10,417 bases of DNA. It comes from a candidate division WS6 bacterium GW2011_GWC2_36_7 (lineage in GTDB: Bacteria > Patescibacteriota > Dojkabacteria > SC72). The stretch's first letter is position 1. Every line of letters begins with the position of its first letter. The stretch is from contig LBSF01000016.1 of the NCBI GenBank assembly GCA_000991805.1, positions 1-10,417 on the forward strand. Direction: 5' to 3'. The translations under genes were made by a program, and so were the position numbers. Of the stretch, positions 6,580 through 10,417 are shown piece after piece. Under the pieces are notes generated by a model, which saw nothing but the letters and a program-made list of their open reading frames with translations, did no database searches and had not been told where the DNA came from.

Positions 6580-7861
6580 ATTTCCTGTTAAAAAAATGGT
6601 TAATAAAGTTAAAACGATTCAAGAGTATGAACAAATGACTCTTGCACAGCTTCGAGAGGAAGCAAAGGTTATGAGTATGGAAGATTTTATGGAATTTGAA
6701 AAGCGAGAGCTAATTATAGAAATTCTTAAGAAAGCTACCAAAGATGATGGATTTGTATTCGTAGGAGGAATCTTAGAAGTAATGAAAGATGAAACCCACG
6801 GATTAATTAGAACTGAAGGGTTGCTCCCAAGTGATAATGATGTATATATTTCTGGTTCGCAGATTAAGAAATTCAGTTTAAGAACTGGAGATGAGGTCTA
6901 CGGTCCTGCAAGATTACCAAAAGAAAAAGAAAAGTATCTAAGTCTCTTAAGAGTAGATACTGTGTATGGAAAACCAGCAGCAGAGGCTGCAAATAGGCCT
7001 GCATTTAGAAAGTTGACTCCAGTATTTCCTGATAAGCAGATGAAATTGGAAACAACTCAAGAAGTTATATCCACTAGAATGATAGATTTGCTTTCCCCAA
7101 TTGGTTTTGGTCAAAGATCTATGGTCGTTTCTCCTCCTAAAGCAGGTAAAACAACCATATTAAAAGATATCGCTAGTGGTGTTGCTCAAAATCATCCTAA
7201 AGCAAAATTGATGGTTGTACTCGTAGGTGAAAGACCTGAAGAGGTTACTGATATGAAGAGATTTGTTAAAGGTGAGGTATATGCTTCAAACTTTGATGAA
7301 CTTCCAGAACAGAACTGTAGAATAGCTGAAATGGCACTCCAGAAGGCTATGAGAATGGTTGAGTGGGGTGAAGATGTCATTATACTCATGGATAGTATTA
7401 CAAGGCTTGCTAGAGCGTATAACATTACTATGCCTACATCAGGCAAAACACTCTCCGGTGGTTTTGATCCAGTTGCATTGTATCCTCCAAAGAGATTCTT
7501 TGGTGCTGCTAGAAACTTTGAAGATGGTGGTAGTTTAACAATTATCGCTACTGCATTAGTAAATACGGGGAGTAAAATGGATGACTTGGTATACGAGGAA
7601 TTCAAAGGTACAGGTAATATGGAACTCCATTTGGACAGAAATCTTGCAAACCGAAGAATCTTCCCAGCTATTGATGTCATAGAATCCGGTACTAGAAATG
7701 AAGAATTGCTTCTAAGTAAAGAAGTTTTGAATCAATCATGGAGAATTAGAAGAATGTTAGAACTTTTAGGTAACAATGAGAACCCAACAGAAGTGTTGGT
7801 AAGTGGCCTAAAGAAGACTAAAACGAACGATGATTTCTTAGCAACTCTGCACGAGGCATAG
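6566..7861 (+). CDS. rho: Transcription termination factor Rho
   Basis: Rho is a ring-shaped RNA helicase that ends transcription of untranslated RNA. The 431-residue protein carries a Rho N-terminal helical region (about 17-60), a cold-shock-like RNA-binding domain (about 62-135), and the ATPase with Walker A SPPKAGKT (189-196), Walker B DVIILMDS (270-277), Q-loop LSGGFDPVAL (296-305) and R-loop EFKGTGN (345-351). Motor motifs are intact. The primary RNA-binding motif is odd: E. coli DGFGFLR aligns with ETHGLIR (76-82), losing both aromatic residues. ATG 6566 is chosen because it follows the promoter by about 13 nt with a weak AGGG 3 nt upstream. An in-frame ATG at 6596 (421 residues) is a real alternative, and an in-frame TTG at 6518 lies within the -35 and cannot be the start of the main transcript. 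GGGC/GCCC at 6560-6571 puts the first start codon in a small hairpin. Confidence 0.95.
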   Translation: MPNIKFPVKKMVNKVKTIQEYEQMTLAQLREEAKVMSMEDFMEFEKRELIIEILKKATKDDGFVFVGGILEVMKDETHGLIRTEGLLPSDNDVYISGSQIKKFSLRTGDEVYGPARLPKEKEKYLSLLRVDTVYGKPAAEAANRPAFRKLTPVFPDKQMKLETTQEVISTRMIDLLSPIGFGQRSMVVSPPKAGKTTILKDIASGVAQNHPKAKLMVVLVGERPEEVTDMKRFVKGEVYASNFDELPEQNCRIAEMALQKAMRMVEWGEDVIILMDSITRLARAYNITMPTSGKTLSGGFDPVALYPPKRFFGAARNFEDGGSLTIIATALVNTGSKMDDLVYEEFKGTGNMELHLDRNLANRRIFPAIDVIESGTRNEELLLSKEVLNQSWRIRRMLELLGNNENPTEVLVSGLKKTKTNDDFLATLHEA

Positions 7862-7866
7862 AGACT

Positions 7867-7875
7867 TGGTATAAT
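7867..7875 (+). promoter_or_regulatory. Extended -10 promoter for the LysM/M23 gene
   Basis: TGGTATAAT is a perfect extended -10, starting 5 nt after the rho stop codon. No good -35 is seen, as expected for extended -10 promoters. Predicted start near 7882, about 23 nt before the TTG at 7905. Confidence 0.65.
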
Positions 7876-7904
7876 GGTAGGCATCAATTCTAATAACTAA
7901 ACGA

Positions 7905-9119
7905 TTGGAAGATATTGGGTCGAATCAAAATAAAAATGTTGCAGGACTGAGCTTCAAGGATCTATCAAAAGAAGAGAAAGATTCTTTTAATGCTACCTCT
8001 GGAGAATTTCTTTTTGTTAATGAAGAGATAGGGGAAAAGAATTCCTTAATGGACGCTAGGGGAAAATTCATACAATTCATAAATACTAAAAAGCAGAGGA
8101 AAGATGTATTTGCATTTGTAATAGAGCTTTTAAGCTATGTCTATACTCGTTTTCGTGTTGCCCTAATACTCCTCTCAGTACTATTCGATATCTTTAGTGA
8201 TTTCATAAATTTCTTTAAAGATAAGATTGTTAAAAGGATGTTCTGGGGCAGGGGAACTTTCCTCAAATCCGCACTACAAGTCACACTATCATTCATGGTA
8301 TTCATATTAATAATCTCCTATGTATATAGAAGGCCCGTAGTCATAGAAGCAAGCGCAGATACATTAGCTAGTGTTGGAGTGCTTGAAACAGACACCATAG
8401 TTGCTACGGCATCATTAAATACACTCGTACCTAAGGATAGGGGTAGAACATCAACTATAGATTATATTGTAAAAAGGGGTGATACCATTAGTTCCATTGC
8501 AGCTGCAAACAACGTAAGTACACAAACTGTTCTATGGGCAAACGATATGTCAGCAAACGACTATCTAAAGCTAGGGCAAACATTGGCTATACCTCCTCAA
8601 GATGGTGTAATCGTCAAGGTTGTAAAAGGTGATACCGTTGAATCTTTAGCGAAGAAATATTCAGCGAATGCGGCTGACATCGTTGATGCTGCATGGTTAG
8701 AAGCGCCATATAAACTTACTACCGGTGTTGAGATATTTATACCTAATGGTGAAATGCCAACAGTAATTGCAAAGAGAACTACCACAAGCACACCTTCTTC
8801 ATATCAACAGTCTTCAATTAAATACAGTGGTGGTGTAGCAGACCCTAATGTCGGAAGATTCTTAGGATGGCCAGTAGGTGGGCCAAGTGCAATTTCAAGA
8901 GGTTTCTTCTCTGGTCACTATGGTATCGACTTCTATCCAACAGGTGGTAGTAGGCCAAGTGTTGTATCTGCTTGTGCTGGTACTGTAATAAGTGCAGGGT
9001 GGGGCTATTGGGGTACAAACTATGGGGGCTACGGCTATTATACTCATGTCGATTGTGGTAATACATGGACAAACTGTATGTATCTGCTGGTCAACACGTT
9101 GGTAAAGGACAGGCACTAG
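7905..9119 (+). CDS. Membrane-anchored LysM/M23 peptidoglycan peptidase, frameshifted near the end
   Basis: The frame encodes 404 residues: a charged cytoplasmic region (1-70); two hydrophobic segments (about 83-104 and 118-140, the second a clear membrane anchor); two LysM peptidoglycan-binding repeats (186-230 and 236-280, each with a GDT motif); a Ser/Thr linker (290-310); and the start of an M23 metallopeptidase domain with zinc-ligand motif HxxxD (H338, D342). M23 enzymes cut peptide cross-links in the cell wall. After THVDCGNTWT (380-389) the frame leaves the family pattern and stops. The rest of the domain, including HTH, follows in another frame up to 9226. The expected YAHLS-type segment with a catalytic histidine is absent from both frames. 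TTG 7905 is the only usable start after an in-frame stop at 7878, and no ribosome binding site is evident. As it stands the product should be inactive. Confidence 0.8.
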   Translation: MEDIGSNQNKNVAGLSFKDLSKEEKDSFNATSGEFLFVNEEIGEKNSLMDARGKFIQFINTKKQRKDVFAFVIELLSYVYTRFRVALILLSVLFDIFSDFINFFKDKIVKRMFWGRGTFLKSALQVTLSFMVFILIISYVYRRPVVIEASADTLASVGVLETDTIVATASLNTLVPKDRGRTSTIDYIVKRGDTISSIAAANNVSTQTVLWANDMSANDYLKLGQTLAIPPQDGVIVKVVKGDTVESLAKKYSANAADIVDAAWLEAPYKLTTGVEIFIPNGEMPTVIAKRTTTSTPSSYQQSSIKYSGGVADPNVGRFLGWPVGGPSAISRGFFSGHYGIDFYPTGGSRPSVVSACAGTVISAGWGYWGTNYGGYGYYTHVDCGNTWTNCMYLLVNTLVKDRH

Positions 9120-9226
9120 GCCTCATAGGTGCAACTGGTGTTGCATACGGTGTCCATACACACTTCGAATTGAGAAGAGGAGCTGGACTTGGAGGTAGGA
9201 TAAACCCTGCTCCATATATGCAATAA
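9071..9226 (+). pseudogene. Displaced C-terminal end of the M23 peptidase domain
   Basis: Read in the frame of base 9071, the bases encode KLYVSAGQHVGKGQ, then ALGLIGATG, GVHTHFELRRG and a GRINPAPYMQ ending with a TAA at 9224-9226. This is the normal end of an M23 domain, with the catalytic/zinc HxH motif (HTH). It is joined to the upstream gene out of frame: one base would have to be added or two removed. From the family's usual spacing I estimate that about six codons plus one base are missing around 9070-9080. Both sides are otherwise undamaged, so the lesion is recent or is an assembly error. Confidence 0.75.
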
Positions 9227-9240
9227 CTGATATTCTTTAG

Positions 9241-9246
9241 TATAAT
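9241..9246 (+). promoter_or_regulatory. -10 box for the tandem tRNA-Ala genes
   Basis: TATAAT lies 9 nt before the first tRNA. Transcription would start about 3 nt before the mature 5' end. No recognisable -35 is present. Confidence 0.6.
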
Positions 9247-9255
9247 AATTCCAGT

Positions 9256-9329
9256 GGGCTCATAGTTCAGTTTGGTAGAATATCTCATTCGCATTGAGAA
9301 GATCGCCGGTTCGATTCCGGCTGAGTCCA
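9256..9329 (+). tRNA. tRNA-Ala (anticodon CGC), no encoded CCA
   Basis: A full cloverleaf can be drawn: acceptor GGGCTCA/TGAGTCC with the G3-U70 wobble pair that marks alanine tRNAs; D stem GTTC/GAAT; anticodon stem TCTCA/TGAGA with loop TTCGCAT, anticodon CGC at 9290-9292; and T stem GCCGG/CCGGC with loop TTCGATT. It reads GCG codons. After the discriminator A at 9329 the sequence is GAAG, so CCA must be added by an enzyme. Confidence 0.95.
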
Positions 9330-9341
9330 GAAGTTTGTTGT

Positions 9342-9418
9342 GGGCCTGTGGCTCAGCTGGTTAGAGCACATCGCTGGCAGTGATGGGGTCAGGGGTTCGA
9401 ATCCCCTCAGGTCCACCA
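9342..9418 (+). tRNA. tRNA-Ala (anticodon GGC), CCA encoded
   Basis: Cloverleaf: acceptor GGGCCTG/CAGGTCC with G3-U70; D stem GCTC/GAGC; anticodon stem CATCG/TGATG with loop CTGGCAG, anticodon GGC at 9376-9378; T stem AGGGG/CCCCT with loop TTCGAAT; CCA encoded at 9416-9418. It reads GCC and GCU codons. It lies 12 nt after the first tRNA and is presumably processed from the same transcript. Confidence 0.96.
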
Positions 9419-9436
9419 AAATATTTGTAAAACGGC

Positions 9437-9466
9437 TTGAAATTTTTACTGAATAGGAGCTATAAT
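9437..9466 (+). promoter_or_regulatory. Promoter pointing into the 3' end of the convergent DUF3800 gene
   Basis: TTGAAA (9437-9442), 18 nt spacer, TATAAT (9461-9466). Transcription would begin near 9473 and run antisense to the DUF3800 gene, whose stop codon is at 9489-9491. No + strand gene follows in the window. The early transcript can form GTCTG/CAGAC (9467-9471 with 9481-9485 region) and GTGAAG/CTTCAC hairpins. It may be the orphaned promoter of a gene displaced by the insertion, or make an antisense RNA. Confidence 0.45.
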
Positions 9467-9488
9467 GTCTGTGTGAAGTGCAGACCAC

Positions 9489-10337
9489 TCAGATTAGTTT
9501 GGACGGCTTCACATCTTGTGGTTCAACCTCTGTTACTTCTATTAGTTTTTGATTAGTCGAATCTTTAATCAAAGTTTTTCCTTTGTATATTTTGTGAATA
9601 CAATCTGAGAAGCTTATGTTAATTTTCATCATTGAAAGTGGATCTCTTGCTTTCCTTCGATACGTTGTATAGGCTCCTATGTCTGCTAACTCTAGCCCGG
9701 TATGAATATAATCTTTGTTAGCTATACTTAAACTATTTATTCTCGACTTAACACATTCTGAGTATATATTTATCTTTCCTCCTTTAAGTCTTGGTTTTCT
9801 AGCATCATCAAAGTAACTGACAAAAAATTGATCACTAAATTGGCGAGATTCTATAACGATTTCGCCTGTAGTCTTCTTGCTTGCTAAAAAACAGGAGAAA
9901 TCGATAAGCGCATTTCTTGAAACTAGCTCATAGGGGAGATCATAGTTTATTGTTGTCGACTTTTTTCCACCATATGGTTTATACCCAATTTTATTTCTTA
10001 GTTTATCCTTGTCGATATAATATATAGCAGATTGAAAGGGTACTATTTTGAGAGTATCCTCTATACGTGTCAGAAAAGAATTCCTTCTATCTTGAGGAAC
10101 CATTAGTTTTCTGTACTTTTTATATGTTCTCTCAAACAAATCAGTGCAATGTATCCCTTTGCACTCATTTCTGAAATATTCCCTTTTTAGTAATTGAAAG
10201 TAACCTTGAATAATAGGTATATCGCTATTCTTGATAATTACACAAGAGAGAATAAACACTTTTCCTCTGTGATTCAGTGAGGCTACGCCAGATTCGTCGA
10301 TGAATAGGGTGTATAAATTGTTATTGATCTTTTCCAT
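9489..10337 (-). CDS. DUF3800 domain protein
   Basis: The 282-residue protein has the landmarks of the DUF3800 family: FIDESG near the N-terminus (12-17, acidic pair D14/E15), an HCTDLF segment (63-68), a central VIESR strand (161-165) and ELADIGAY near the C-terminus (216-223, D219). The spaced acidic residues suggest an RNase H-like nuclease fold, but the biochemical role of the family is not established. Members are common in accessory and mobile regions. ATG 10337 is chosen over the in-frame ATG at 10376 because a TATAAT box lies between them, 7 nt before 10337, and FIDESG then falls at its usual place. It is the only minus-strand gene here, the only one ending in TGA, and it sits directly downstream of tRNA genes, all of which hint at acquisition. 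Confidence 0.8.
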   Translation of the reverse strand: MEKINNNLYTLFIDESGVASLNHRGKVFILSCVIIKNSDIPIIQGYFQLLKREYFRNECKGIHCTDLFERTYKKYRKLMVPQDRRNSFLTRIEDTLKIVPFQSAIYYIDKDKLRNKIGYKPYGGKKSTTINYDLPYELVSRNALIDFSCFLASKKTTGEIVIESRQFSDQFFVSYFDDARKPRLKGGKINIYSECVKSRINSLSIANKDYIHTGLELADIGAYTTYRRKARDPLSMMKINISFSDCIHKIYKGKTLIKDSTNQKLIEVTEVEPQDVKPSKLI

Positions 10338-10344
10338 ATACCAA

Positions 10345-10350
10345 ATTATA
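10345..10350 (-). promoter_or_regulatory. -10 box giving a leaderless DUF3800 transcript
   Basis: On the minus strand TATAAT is followed by 7 nt and then the ATG at 10337, so the predicted transcription start is the A of the start codon. No strong -35 is visible. This supports the shorter protein. Confidence 0.5.
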
Positions 10351-10417
10351 CATCTTTGTTTTTCTACCAATACCATAGTCGCGCTTTGGATAATGAATCT
10401 GTCAGAAAGAGATTGTA

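Noticed and set aside
9069..9119. Programmed ribosomal frameshift in the M23 gene
   Set aside because: No slippery heptamer or downstream pseudoknot is apparent, and family residues are missing at the junction, so a deletion or assembly error explains it better.
9427..9449. GTAAAA/TTTTAC hairpin after the tRNAs as a terminator
   Set aside because: The stem is only 6 AT-rich pairs and is not followed by a T-run.
9285..9488. Minus-strand open frame of 67 codons containing a GFEPLTPSLP-type peptide
   Set aside because: It is the antisense of the two tRNA genes; this peptide is a well-known artefact of reading tRNA genes on the opposite strand.
1..10417. Alternative genetic code with TGA as glycine, as in some candidate phyla
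   Set aside because: All housekeeping genes are full length with TGA read as stop, and none contains an internal TGA; DUF3800 ends at a TGA at the expected length.
9419..10417. Attachment-site duplication flanking the DUF3800 gene
   Set aside because: No copy of the tRNA-Ala 3' end occurs to the right within the window.
1..10417. CRISPR arrays, insertion sequences, tandem repeats
   Set aside because: No regularly spaced repeats, transposase genes or terminal inverted repeats were seen on either strand.
10377..10417. Right-hand edge of 41 bases
   Set aside because: Too short to assign; no start codon with ribosome binding site or clear promoter is visible.

Overview
The window reads as a compact, AT-rich bacterial chromosome segment with almost everything on the + strand. 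It fits a small-genome bacterium of the Candidate Phyla Radiation (Patescibacteria). Points in favour: an endonuclease III without its iron-sulfur cysteines, -10 boxes placed directly against start codons, weak or absent Shine-Dalgarno sequences at several genes, a tRNA without encoded CCA, and tight packing. This placement is an inference (about 0.6); no rRNA or marker phylogeny is available here. The standard code applies: all housekeeping genes are open with TGA as stop.

Left part (1-2198): a small unrecognised gene overlaps nth (endonuclease III). A strong extended -10 promoter sits on the nth stop codon and drives rpsA (ribosomal protein S1, four S1 domains), whose leader carries a perfect inverted repeat just before the ribosome binding site.

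Middle (2210-6064): clpC starts almost on top of a TATAAT box and is probably leaderless. It is followed after 7 nt by radA/sms. The clpC-radA pair also occurs in Firmicutes.

radA-rho interval (6065-6565): 500 nt without a convincing gene but rich in signals. A consensus promoter (TTGACA-18-TATACT) is followed about 200 nt later by a clean intrinsic terminator, then a second consensus promoter (TTGACA-17-TATACT) for rho. Between the first promoter and the terminator lies a folded stretch that looks like a structured small RNA of about 215 nt, with a competing 12-bp pairing that would disrupt the terminator. I recognise no known RNA family. This is the most interesting part of the window.

Right part (6566-10417): rho, then a membrane-anchored LysM/M23 peptidoglycan peptidase gene that is frameshifted inside its catalytic domain and has lost the segment with one catalytic histidine. 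Next come two tandem alanine tRNAs (anticodons CGC and GGC), then a convergent minus-strand DUF3800 gene that may be an acquired cargo gene. A good + strand promoter after the tRNAs now points into the 3' end of that gene.

Together the window holds information-processing and quality-control functions (translation, DNA repair and recombination, proteolysis, transcription termination, tRNA), one cell-wall enzyme in decay or misassembled, and one accessory gene.
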